Virus record (IMG/VR): IMGVR_UViG_3300037245_000995
Span: 1-40,973 of that record
Strand: one strand, 5' to 3'
Length of the DNA: 40,973 nucleotides
Source: a virus
Of this stretch, positions 32,497 to 39,565 are shown piece by piece. The notes under the pieces are model-generated. The model saw only the letters and a list, made by a program, of their open reading frames with translations. It was not told where the DNA came from and did not search any database. Position 1 is the stretch's first letter; each line of letters starts with the position of its first letter. Both the position numbers and the translations under genes were made by a program.

Positions 32497-32982
32497 ATGG
32501 GACGCGAGATACGAATGGTTCCGCCGAACTGGGAACACCCTAAAAATGAACGCGGTGAAATACAACCCATGCACGATGAGGATTACGAAACAGCCGCTAG
32601 AAAATGGAAAGATGGGTATGCCCTGTGGGAAAAGGGTGAACATCCGAGTCAAGAAAAGTATGAATATTGGGAGTATGACGGCACGCCCGATCCAGAAATA
32701 TGCCGACCTAAATTCACCGAAGACCCTACATGGTTCCAAATGTATGAAACGGTTTCAGAGGGAACGCCCGTAAGCCCGCCGTTTGAAACCAAGGCGGAGC
32801 TAATTGACTATCTTGTGGAAAATGGAGATTTTTGGGATCGAAAGCGTGGTGACGGTGGATGGAAAAGAGAAAATGCCGAGTCTTTTGTTGAAAGTGGATT
32901 TGCATTTACGGGTTTGATAAAAATAAACAGCAAAGGGGGATGCGAGATTAAAATGGCAAGAGACGGACAGTCTGAAAAGTAA
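32497..32982 (+). CDS. Hypothetical phage protein (VPPNWEHPK type)
   Basis: The product is 161 residues. The ATG at 32497 follows AAAGGA by 6 bases. It opens GREIRMVPPNWEHPKNERGEIQPMHDEDYETAARKW, a pattern seen in a family of phage proteins, and ends in a GFAFTGLI segment. The middle is rich in Trp and Pro. Function unknown. The frame extends upstream to 32284, but that part looks like structured RNA rather than protein. Confidence 0.75.
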   Translation: MGREIRMVPPNWEHPKNERGEIQPMHDEDYETAARKWKDGYALWEKGEHPSQEKYEYWEYDGTPDPEICRPKFTEDPTWFQMYETVSEGTPVSPPFETKAELIDYLVENGDFWDRKRGDGGWKRENAESFVESGFAFTGLIKINSKGGCEIKMARDGQSEK

Positions 32983-33014
32983 AATAATCGAAACCTTTTG
33001 AAAGAGGTGTAATT

Positions 33015-33203
33015 ATGATGTTAGACACAGATGTATTGAGGCAAAAAATAGAAACATTTTACGCAGGTAAAGTGGAACAAATTGAGGACAGTTCGCTGAG
33101 TGATAAATTAGCCTTGCATAGACTCCAGCAATTCGAAAGTTGGGAATCATGCAAGCTTAGTCTTATTGATGATGTCGAGGCATTATATATAGAGTTCGAC
33201 TAA
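33015..33203 (+). CDS. Small hypothetical protein
   Basis: The product is 62 residues, acidic and helical, with AGAGGTG upstream of ATGATG (either ATG can be the start). A long hairpin follows its stop. No family is recognised. Confidence 0.6.
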   Translation: MMLDTDVLRQKIETFYAGKVEQIEDSSLSDKLALHRLQQFESWESCKLSLIDDVEALYIEFD

Positions 33204-33207
33204 CACC

Positions 33208-33244
33208 CCAGCCAACAACGGTTCAACCGATTCCGGGTGTTGGC
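33208..33244 (+). terminator. Hairpin after a small gene (terminator-like, no T run)
   Basis: AGCCAACA pairs with TGTTGGCT at the base, and an inner CGGTT/ACCG stem can form. There is no T tract (GGCTTAACAAG follows), so an RNA-processing or stability role is as likely as termination. Confidence 0.4.
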
Positions 33245-33282
33245 TTAACAAGTTAATCGAGTTTATATTGAAAGAGCTTATT

Positions 33283-33615
33283 ATGACGCTTAATAAAACA
33301 TGGGAAGAATGTCTCAGGATGTGGAAGTGGGTTAGTAAGAAATGGAAAAAAGGCGATAACGTGTTGGTTTTAAAGATTGACTGGCTACATGACAATGGGT
33401 ACGGATTTAACGAGTTAGACCACGACTGTTTCTTTTGTGAATACGACGAATTCTACTCCCGAAAATATAACAACAAGGGCGAATGTCGGCTTTGTCCAGC
33501 AAGAAAAATTGACAATAATTTCGGGTGTGCCCTCTCAAGATATAGCTACAAGAACAAACCCAAAGCCTTCTACCGCAAACTCGTCGAACTCAACAAAAAG
33601 AGACTTGCTAAATAA
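33283..33615 (+). CDS. Hypothetical protein with four-Cys site
   Basis: The product is 110 residues. ATG 33283 follows AAAGAG; an in-frame TTG at 33268 is less likely. CFFCEYDEF and CRLCPARK pairs, with a further Cys at the FGCAL motif, suggest a zinc site. The C terminus is basic (FYRKLVELNKKRLAK). No family is recognised. Confidence 0.6.
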   Translation: MTLNKTWEECLRMWKWVSKKWKKGDNVLVLKIDWLHDNGYGFNELDHDCFFCEYDEFYSRKYNNKGECRLCPARKIDNNFGCALSRYSYKNKPKAFYRKLVELNKKRLAK

Positions 33616-33649
33616 ACCGGGCTTAATCTTAATTAGAAAGGGTAGAGTT

Positions 33650-33934
33650 ATGATTACACAAGGAAAATGGCGATTAAACGCATATGGCTCACGAAAAGAT
33701 GGAACATTCACTATCGGGCCTGTCGGTTACGTCGATGGGATAGCCCAAACTCTAACAACCGCCCCGCCTAGTGAACAAGAATCAAACGCTCGCCTTATCG
33801 CCGCCGCACCTGGATTATTAAAAGAGTTGTCTATGAGTAGAGTATATATTTTGTCAGAGTGTGAACGATCTGTCGGTAGGCATAGAATGTTGGATAGAAT
33901 CGAAACAGCCATCGCAGCAGCAGAAAAGAAATAA
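33650..33934 (+). CDS. Small hypothetical phage protein (ARLIAAAPGLL type)
   Basis: The product is 94 residues. AAAGGGTAGAG stands before the ATG; the frame is open further upstream as a shadow. The central ESNARLIAAAPGLLKEL motif recurs in many small phage proteins of unknown function. Confidence 0.65.
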   Translation: MITQGKWRLNAYGSRKDGTFTIGPVGYVDGIAQTLTTAPPSEQESNARLIAAAPGLLKELSMSRVYILSECERSVGRHRMLDRIETAIAAAEKK

Positions 33935-33962
33935 TCGAAACCAATTCAGGAGAGCGATAAGC

Positions 33963-34037
33963 ATGGAAGCTATAACATATTTTTTATTCGGGTGTTGCCT
34001 GATATGGGTTGTAGGTCGGGCAATGTTTAAAAATTAG
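33963..34037 (+). CDS. 24-residue membrane peptide
   Basis: A 25-codon frame encodes one hydrophobic stretch (AITYFLFGCCLIWVVGRAMF). CAGGAGAG lies 9 bases before the ATG, and the following gene starts 13 bases after the stop. A good ribosome binding site makes it more credible than most micro-ORFs. Role unknown. Confidence 0.45.
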   Translation: MEAITYFLFGCCLIWVVGRAMFKN

Positions 34038-34050
34038 AAAGGGAAGTCTG

Positions 34051-34320
34051 ATGCAAGGGAGCACAACAATAATAAGCGATCTGAAAGCTGAAATAATTAA
34101 AAGAAATCGGGATTTGATCGTTAGTATAAAGTCAGATGAAAGAGTGCCAGCAGAAACAGCAGATGCAACGGTAGAATTCCAAGAGCATTTGATCGATTAT
34201 ATCCTCACGGGTGTAAATATTCAGAGAGCCCAAGAATTGGGTATCGAGCGGTCAGCCAGAGTCTTAAACAGTCAGTTTTTACAGGCAATGGAAGCGGTGC
34301 TTAGCGTGCTGATAAAATAA
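34051..34320 (+). CDS. Helical hypothetical protein
   Basis: The product is 89 residues with regular helices (ISDLKAEIIKRNRDLIVSIK, RAQELGIERSARVLNSQFLQAMEAVLSVLI). The GAAAGGGAAG site is strong. It is the last gene before the tRNA promoter. No family is recognised. Confidence 0.6.
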   Translation: MQGSTTIISDLKAEIIKRNRDLIVSIKSDERVPAETADATVEFQEHLIDYILTGVNIQRAQELGIERSARVLNSQFLQAMEAVLSVLIK

Positions 34321-34344
34321 TTATAAAATTTATAAAAAAAGGGG

Positions 34345-34372
34345 TTGACGGACAATGAGGATGCGGTAAAAT
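34345..34372 (+). promoter_or_regulatory. Sigma70-like promoter for the tRNA cluster
   Basis: TTGACG (34345-34350), 16-base spacer, TAAAAT (34367-34372). It precedes the hairpin at 34407 and the tRNA at 34442, leaving a leader of about 60 bases. Confidence 0.65.
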
Positions 34373-34406
34373 TACGATTGCTACGGTTTTCTTTTTAGTT
34401 AGGTTA

Positions 34407-34435
34407 GGCGGGTATGGCTTGTTGTCATACCCGCC
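34407..34435 (+). promoter_or_regulatory. Perfect 10-base-pair hairpin in the tRNA leader
   Basis: GGCGGGTATG (34407-34416) pairs with CATACCCGCC (34426-34435) around a 9-base loop. It stands between promoter and tRNA, 6 bases before the tRNA. The following bases GTTTATTG form only a weak T run, so it might act as terminator, attenuator or tRNA-processing signal. Confidence 0.6.
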
Positions 34436-34441
34436 GTTTAT

Positions 34442-34513
34442 TGCGGTGTGGAGAAGTGGTATCTCGTCGGGTTCATACCCCGGAGATCGCAGGTTCGAAT
34501 CCTGCCGCCGCTA
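34442..34513 (+). tRNA. Initiator-type tRNA-Met (anticodon CAU)
   Basis: A complete 72-base cloverleaf: acceptor 34442-34448/34506-34512, D stem GAGA/TCTC with loop AGTGGTA, anticodon arm TCGGG-TTCATAC-CCCGG with CAU at 34474-34476, T arm GCAGG-TTCGAAT-CCTGC and A73. Three features specific to bacterial initiator tRNAs are present: three consecutive G-C pairs at 29-31/39-41, an A11-U24 pair in the D stem, and no Watson-Crick pair at 1-72 (U-U). The sequence from the D stem to position 48 closely follows E. coli tRNA-fMet. CCA is not encoded, so the host enzyme must add it. Confidence 0.88.
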
Positions 34514-34515
34514 TT

Positions 34516-34591
34516 GCGGAGATAGTTCAAAGCTGGCCAGCGTGGAAGAACGGGAATGTCCAAGATGGGGGTTCGAGCCCCCCTCTCCGCT
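34516..34591 (+). tRNA. tRNA-like element with normal acceptor/T arm but abnormal core
   Basis: Acceptor GCGGAGA/TCTCCGC (7 pairs) and T arm GGGGG-TTCGAGC-CCCCC (5 pairs) are perfect, followed by T73. G1-C72, C2-G71 and U73 are glycine-type acceptor elements. GTTC (34525-34528) can pair with GAAC (34548-34551) as a D stem, but the loop is 19 bases and holds the palindrome GCTGGCCAGC, and only 15 bases remain before the T stem, too few for a normal anticodon arm. It starts 2 bases after the tRNA-Met. It may be a degenerate tRNA-Gly or a specialised minihelix. Confidence 0.55.
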
Positions 34592-34620
34592 TTAAATTAT
34601 TTAATCAAAGGACTTGCATT

Positions 34621-34803
34621 ATGAACACGAAAAAAGCAAAAGGTAGACCGCCTAAAAAACCTGCGGAGTTTATGTTTTTTGGTATTAAGTGTACCAAAAA
34701 GGAACGTGCTGAGGTTTGGGAACAGATCGGCCAGCATGGTATTGATATTGGCGGTAGGCCAACTGTAAGCGACTTTTTCTTGAAGAAAATCGGCATAAGG
34801 TAA
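34621..34803 (+). CDS. Small basic DNA-binding-like protein
   Basis: The product is 60 residues. The ATG at 34621 follows AAAGG; the frame is open upstream through the tRNAs but not as protein. KAKGRPPKKPAEF at the N terminus and a later GRPTVSDFFLKKIG resemble small ribbon-helix-helix or mobilisation-type regulators. It could regulate the region. Inference from pattern only. Confidence 0.55.
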   Translation: MNTKKAKGRPPKKPAEFMFFGIKCTKKERAEVWEQIGQHGIDIGGRPTVSDFFLKKIGIR

Positions 34804-34804
34804 C

Positions 34805-35086
34805 ATGGGTGCTGATCTTGAAATATTCCGGGCAATGGTTTGCATAGCTAAGCTGGAATCATTAAGGTATGATATCGTTAATCATCGCCAGCTTATCAAA
34901 CAACTTGAAAATCAAATCCAGTTTGTTTTAACTGACGACAAAAAGGTGTGTAGGGAATGTCTTGTTACGGCGTATCTTTACGTTAAACAGATAGGGGATG
35001 TTGCAAAACTTGTAGAAGATAGTTTACGTAATTTCGGGCATGGCCGATCCATGCTTATGGATCTTAATAATAGGATGCCAGCATAA
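34805..35086 (+). CDS. Helical hypothetical protein
   Basis: The product is 93 residues, largely helical with a VCRECLV pair of cysteines. It starts 2 bases after the preceding stop and is followed by the SbcC-like gene. No family is recognised. Confidence 0.6.
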   Translation: MGADLEIFRAMVCIAKLESLRYDIVNHRQLIKQLENQIQFVLTDDKKVCRECLVTAYLYVKQIGDVAKLVEDSLRNFGHGRSMLMDLNNRMPA

Positions 35087-35118
35087 ATAATCTCAATTTT
35101 AGAGCGAAAGGAATAGCG

Positions 35119-37074
35119 ATGAAAATCACACTATTGGCGTTGGACATTGAAAACTTCAAGGGCATACAAGCCTATGGAGAAGTGTTCGACGGAAACGATG
35201 TAACGATCTCGGCTGAAAACGGGGTAGGGAAAACGACGGTGTACGACGCTTTTCTCTGGCTGTTGTTCGGCAAAAATTCCGAGGGCAAAACTGCTTTCGG
35301 GGTGCGTCCGGTGGACAAAGACAAACAACCGGTGCCGGGCTTAACGGTTATGGTTCGTGCCTGCCTCGATATTGACGGTCATGGTGTTATTCTCGAAAAG
35401 CGGAATATCGAAAAGCCAGCTAAAAAGCAGGTCATAAAAGGCTTTGAATCCGAGTATGAGATCGAGGGAGTGCCGAAGCTCAAAAAAGAGTTCGATGCTT
35501 TCGTGGCCGAAATGATAGCCGAGGAAAAGTTCAGGGCTTTAACGGATCTGAATTACTTCAACAATCTGCTGTGGGCTGATCAGCGAATGATTCTAATGGA
35601 GCTTGCCGATGAAATCGGTATTCCTACTGGTTTCGATGAGTTGTTGAAAGTAACGTCTGGCAAAAAGCTCAAAGACGTTGAAACGGTAGCCAAGCGTGAA
35701 AAGAAAGGCTACGAAAAAGAACAGGCCGAAATCAATCCACGTATCGACGAGATTGAAAAGGGCTGTAAGGGTTACGCGACGGAAGTCAATACAAAAGAGA
35801 TCGACGGAAAACGTAACGCTGTTAAGATGAAGATCGGCCAGCTTGATTCGAAACGTGCAAAGCTGTTTGGTGCGGAAAAGGAACGCCAACAGACGATCGA
35901 GACGATCAATACTTTGAAACGACAACAGATCGAGCGAGAGAGTGCACTTGCCAGCGATACAAGCGGAGTTGTCGGGTTGGTTCAGGAAAAAGCTGAAATG
36001 CAAACGGCTTTGAACGGTATTAACTCTGATATTCAGCAACAGCAGATCAGTTTGGCTTCGTATGTTGGAGATCGTGATAGGGCTTTGAAAAGACTTAACG
36101 GCATAGTATCGGTGCGGGATCAAGCCGATGTTGATATTGCGGCAAAAGTCGCTAAGTTGACAGAAGCTATCGAAAATGTAGTCGATACCTGTCCTACTTG
36201 TGATCGTCCGTTGGATGAGAGCAAGATTGCCGAAGCCATCGAAGCTGTGAAAGCACAGATCGAAACGGCTAAAGCCAAAAGCAAGGAATCGATCGAGGCT
36301 ATACAACACGACGGCAATGAGGCTGTGGCCGATATAAAACTTGCCAAAACTTCTATCGAAAATGTCGAGGCTGTTATTCAAAACCTGTCTGCGAAGCTGG
36401 AAAAAACCGAAGCGGCTAACGCAGATCGGATAAAAGAAATCGACAGGCTGATCCATCGTAACGAACCACCGGCAAAAGAGAACGATAACGAATGGAAAGT
36501 ATTTGCTCTGAAAATTCAGGGCTTCGAAGAAAAGCTCGGCGATTCGGTTGCTGATGTTTTGCAGGGGATCGATACGGAGCGGATCGGTTTGCTCGAAGAA
36601 GTCGCGGCGTATGATATGACACTGGCAAGTGGCGATCGACTTGCCGCAGATAAGAAGCGTATCGACGATTATAAGGCGAGGGAAAAGGAACTTGCACAGC
36701 TTATCGCCGATATCGATAACAGGCTTGAACAGATCGACCAGTACGGCAAAGCCGAAAGCGAGTTGATCGAAAAGGCCGTAAATGACAAGTTCAAGCATGT
36801 GGAGTTCAAGCTATTCAAAGAATTTCAGAATGGCGAGGTTGAACCGTATTGCGTAGCTACATATAAAGGTGTTTCGTACCCGGATCTATCGACAGGCCAG
36901 CGAATTTACATAGGTGTCGATATAATCAATGTTCTTTCGGATCACTTCGATATATCCGTTGTATTGTTTATCGATCACAGTGAGAGCCTCACGATGCCTA
37001 TCGAGGCGAATAGCCAAGTTATCAAACTACAGGCGGCAGAGGGCGTTAAGGAGCTTGTTACTGTTGCCACATAA
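35119..37074 (+). CDS. SbcC/Rad50-like SMC-type ATPase
   Basis: The product is 651 residues. The N terminus LALDIENFKGI and Walker A ENGVGKTT (33-40) belong to the ABC ATPase head. A long coiled coil (about 190-570) has a zinc hook CPTC near 358-361. The C-terminal head carries the signature YPDLSTGQRIYIGVD (about 590) and Walker B ISVVLFIDHSES (about 614). With a nuclease partner such proteins open and process DNA ends. Here no SbcD-like nuclease gene is seen. The signature motif deviates from LSGGQ. GCGAAAGGA precedes the ATG. Confidence 0.9.
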   Translation: MKITLLALDIENFKGIQAYGEVFDGNDVTISAENGVGKTTVYDAFLWLLFGKNSEGKTAFGVRPVDKDKQPVPGLTVMVRACLDIDGHGVILEKRNIEKPAKKQVIKGFESEYEIEGVPKLKKEFDAFVAEMIAEEKFRALTDLNYFNNLLWADQRMILMELADEIGIPTGFDELLKVTSGKKLKDVETVAKREKKGYEKEQAEINPRIDEIEKGCKGYATEVNTKEIDGKRNAVKMKIGQLDSKRAKLFGAEKERQQTIETINTLKRQQIERESALASDTSGVVGLVQEKAEMQTALNGINSDIQQQQISLASYVGDRDRALKRLNGIVSVRDQADVDIAAKVAKLTEAIENVVDTCPTCDRPLDESKIAEAIEAVKAQIETAKAKSKESIEAIQHDGNEAVADIKLAKTSIENVEAVIQNLSAKLEKTEAANADRIKEIDRLIHRNEPPAKENDNEWKVFALKIQGFEEKLGDSVADVLQGIDTERIGLLEEVAAYDMTLASGDRLAADKKRIDDYKAREKELAQLIADIDNRLEQIDQYGKAESELIEKAVNDKFKHVEFKLFKEFQNGEVEPYCVATYKGVSYPDLSTGQRIYIGVDIINVLSDHFDISVVLFIDHSESLTMPIEANSQVIKLQAAEGVKELVTVAT

Positions 37075-37171
37075 CAAACATTTTTGTTTTCTTTTCTACT
37101 CCGAGGCCACGCCCGCCGCCTTATAAGTGGTAAGTGCGGGTATGCAATTATACTTTAATTTGGAGCGAATT

Positions 37172-37675
37172 ATGAACAGAGAAATTACATTTAGAGGTAA
37201 GCGGATAGATAACGGTGAATGGGTTGAGGGGTTTTATTTCCAAGCATACAACGATATTGGTGTTATGGAGGCCGAATATAAGAGCTACATCATAGAACCA
37301 TATATTTTTGTTATGTCTGGATTACAGCCGTTAAGTACTGATCGATTAGCAATAGCCGATTTTGTCGAAGTCCACCCCGAAACCGTAGACGAGAGTACCG
37401 GCATCAAGGACAAGAACGGGAAAGAGATTTATGAAACTGACATTGTTAAGTGTAGAGTTACAAATGCAGACGTGGGCGAAATAACAGGTGTTATAGCATG
37501 GGGTAAATATCGAATGGGCTTTGCCTTACAGGATTTAAGGGGCGAGGGCTTCGGTTTCGTTGCTTCAATCCGTAGCATGTGGCCTACAATGCCTCGTATT
37601 ACAGAGTTACCTAAAGGTGGTATTGATGGCGAAGTCGTCGGCAACATCCACGAAAACCCGAACCTATTAAAATAA
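37172..37675 (+). CDS. YopX family protein
   Basis: The product is 167 residues. The ATG at 37172 follows TTGGAGCG; the frame extends upstream but that part looks non-coding. Family signatures are an N-terminal TFRGKRIDNGEWVEGF and TGIKDKNGKEIYETDIVK near 90, with a final EVVGNIHENPNLL. YopX-type proteins are common in phages; the function is not established. The start context GGAGCGAATTATGAA is repeated at the next gene. Confidence 0.88.
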   Translation: MNREITFRGKRIDNGEWVEGFYFQAYNDIGVMEAEYKSYIIEPYIFVMSGLQPLSTDRLAIADFVEVHPETVDESTGIKDKNGKEIYETDIVKCRVTNADVGEITGVIAWGKYRMGFALQDLRGEGFGFVASIRSMWPTMPRITELPKGGIDGEVVGNIHENPNLLK

Positions 37676-37693
37676 ATTTACAGGGAGCGAATT

Positions 37694-37906
37694 ATGAAAG
37701 CTGAAATCGCAAAAGATGGACACCTAACCTTAATGCCTGAATCAGAGGTTGAGGAATTTGCTTTAAAACTCTGGTGGGCTGATTTTAGCGAACATAGTAA
37801 GTGCGATGGTTCGGGCAAATACACAATAAGCATTATAACATACGATCAATTCAAAGAACGTAAAGCTCAATTAGGGCATAAAGATATTTTGGAGCCGACA
37901 ATTTAA
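37694..37906 (+). CDS. Small hypothetical protein
   Basis: The product is 70 residues. It opens MKAEIAKDGHLTLMPESEVEEFALKLW, a strand-turn-helix pattern common in small phage proteins. GGGAGCG stands before the ATG. It lies directly before recT. Confidence 0.6.
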   Translation: MKAEIAKDGHLTLMPESEVEEFALKLWWADFSEHSKCDGSGKYTISIITYDQFKERKAQLGHKDILEPTI

Positions 37907-37921
37907 TCAGGGAGTACGAAA

Positions 37922-38761
37922 ATGGCAGATTTAGCGAAAATGAAAGAGCAGTTGATGGCCGATGGTGCATTAGGTATGTTTGCGGATAATCTGCCTAACG
38001 TAACCGGAGCTCATGCACAGGAAGCGGCAAGGCGGTATGCGAAGATGGTATATACTGCGATATGCCAGAGCGAGGATTTGCAGAAATGTTCGATACAGAG
38101 TATCGTCAAAGCGTCGAGCATAGCGGCAAGCCTTGATCTTGATATTGATCCGCGAGGTTTGGCATACTTGATCCCTTACGGTACAGAAGCTACTTTTCAG
38201 ATCGGGTACACTGGTTTGATCGAGCTTGCGTATCGTTCTGGCAAAGTGAAAGCTATCTCGGCGAATTGCATCTATGAAAGCGAAAAAGATTCGGTCAAGA
38301 TCAGCCGTATCGACGGCCAATTTTCGGTAGACCATCCGTTTAGTTATGAGGCTCCGACCGGCGATATGATAGCCGTCTATGCGAGTGCCGATATTACTGG
38401 TATGGGGGTATACACTAAAGTTATGCGAAAGAGCGAGGTTGAGCGATTACGTAACGTTTCAAAGTGTCCGAACAGTCCGGCATGGAAAAACCACTACGAG
38501 GCGATGGCAAAGAAAACCGCTATCCGCCAGCTTGCGAAATTCCTGCCGAAGTCGATCCTTGAAGATTTTTCAAAGGGTGCGGCTTTGGACGAAAGAGAAA
38601 CATTCGTTGAAGCGAAAGCGAAAGCTGAAAAGCAGATAAAACTACAATCTGGTAGCCAGACGATAGATGCTAATTTCGAGGATCAACAGAAAAAAGAACC
38701 TGAACCGAAAGCACAGGCCGATGAATCGACCGGCGATGATTTCAAGAATTATAAGCCATAA
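37922..38761 (+). CDS. recT: RecT-family single-strand annealing protein
   Basis: The product is 279 residues. RecT signatures are clear: a helical N terminus, AICQSEDLQKCSIQSIVKASSIAASLDLDIDPRGLAYLIPYG at about 45-85, FQIGYTGLIELAYRSGKVKAI, and MAKKTAIRQLAKFLPKS near 195. It anneals complementary single strands in phage recombination and normally pairs with a 5'-3' exonuclease. The C-terminal 60 residues are acidic and disordered. GGGAG precedes the ATG. Confidence 0.95.
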   Translation: MADLAKMKEQLMADGALGMFADNLPNVTGAHAQEAARRYAKMVYTAICQSEDLQKCSIQSIVKASSIAASLDLDIDPRGLAYLIPYGTEATFQIGYTGLIELAYRSGKVKAISANCIYESEKDSVKISRIDGQFSVDHPFSYEAPTGDMIAVYASADITGMGVYTKVMRKSEVERLRNVSKCPNSPAWKNHYEAMAKKTAIRQLAKFLPKSILEDFSKGAALDERETFVEAKAKAEKQIKLQSGSQTIDANFEDQQKKEPEPKAQADESTGDDFKNYKP

Positions 38762-38776
38762 GGGGAGGGGGTATAT

Positions 38777-39565
38777 GTGGATAGTACTAAAGATTTAATG
38801 ACCTTTGGAAGCCTTTTCAGTGGTGCCGGCGGACTGGACCTGGGCTTAGAACGTGCCGGCTTAGAATGTACTTTTCAGGTGGAAAATGACAAACACTGCC
38901 TTACCATCCTCACCAGGCACTGGCCTAATGTACCCAAAAACGAAATCCGATCCTGTGTGGGACTTGTGGGCGGAGACCCTTGCCCCATACGAAGTTCTCT
39001 TGGGAAAATTTCTGGCTCAATCGCCAAAGATATGTCGGGATACTTTCTTGCAATGGCAGCAAGAATCAAACCCCGGTGGATTCTCCGCGAGAATGTTGTT
39101 GCACCTGACGTTGTGGAGTTCAAAGCCGCATTGGAAGTGCTCGGATACACTTGCTTTGTTATCGAAACAAACTCAAAAGCATTTACAGGTCAAAGCCGGG
39201 CCCGTCAAATCGTGGTCGCATTTAATCGACCAAAATCTGCCGAAAGATTCATGGTTTTGGTACAAAAGGAAATCTATAAAAAGCCTGTTAAAGAGAATAT
39301 GCCGGAACAAAAAGCCGCTATGTGTATTGATACTAGAGGCAGAGGGGCTTGCTCATATAGTCAAAATTACCTGTATGGCGGGCCCAGCAAAGGAATACGT
39401 TGTTTCACACACATTGAGCGAGAGCTTCTTCAAGGATGGCCTATTGGATGGACTGACGGAATATCTCACGCAGGTCGTCAACGAATGACAGGTAACGGAG
39501 TAACGTCTCCGATGGCAGAGTTTTTCGGTAGAATGATAGTTGAAGTTTTACGGAGTAAGCTATGA
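38777..39565 (+). CDS. C5-cytosine DNA methyltransferase
   Basis: The product is 262 residues, shorter than most Dcm enzymes. A GTG start at 38777 is chosen because GGGGAGGGGG lies 6 bases upstream; the ATG at 38798 is an alternative. Motif I FSGAGGLDLG (14-23), motif IV GGDPCP with catalytic Cys 69, motif VI ENV (105-107), motif VIII QSRARQ (139-144) and the C-terminal LLQGWPIGWTD with RMTGNGVTSPMAEFFGR (motifs IX-X) are present. The target-recognition region is short. No restriction gene is adjacent. Confidence 0.93.
   Translation: MDSTKDLMTFGSLFSGAGGLDLGLERAGLECTFQVENDKHCLTILTRHWPNVPKNEIRSCVGLVGGDPCPIRSSLGKISGSIAKDMSGYFLAMAARIKPRWILRENVVAPDVVEFKAALEVLGYTCFVIETNSKAFTGQSRARQIVVAFNRPKSAERFMVLVQKEIYKKPVKENMPEQKAAMCIDTRGRGACSYSQNYLYGGPSKGIRCFTHIERELLQGWPIGWTDGISHAGRQRMTGNGVTSPMAEFFGRMIVEVLRSKL

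Noticed and set aside
34414-34620. Upstream extension of the 34621 gene through the tRNA genes
   Set aside because: The open frame runs through a clear tRNA cloverleaf; AAAGG before 34621 marks the real start.
35593-36798. Long open frame on the - strand (401 codons) inside the SbcC-like gene
   Set aside because: It is the antisense shadow of a well supported coiled-coil ATPase gene; no ribosome binding site, no domain pattern, and no other gene lies on the - strand.
38886-39488. 200-codon open frame overlapping the C5-methyltransferase gene in another + frame
   Set aside because: The methyltransferase frame has all catalytic motifs in order. The overlapping frame shows no family signature and no ribosome binding site.
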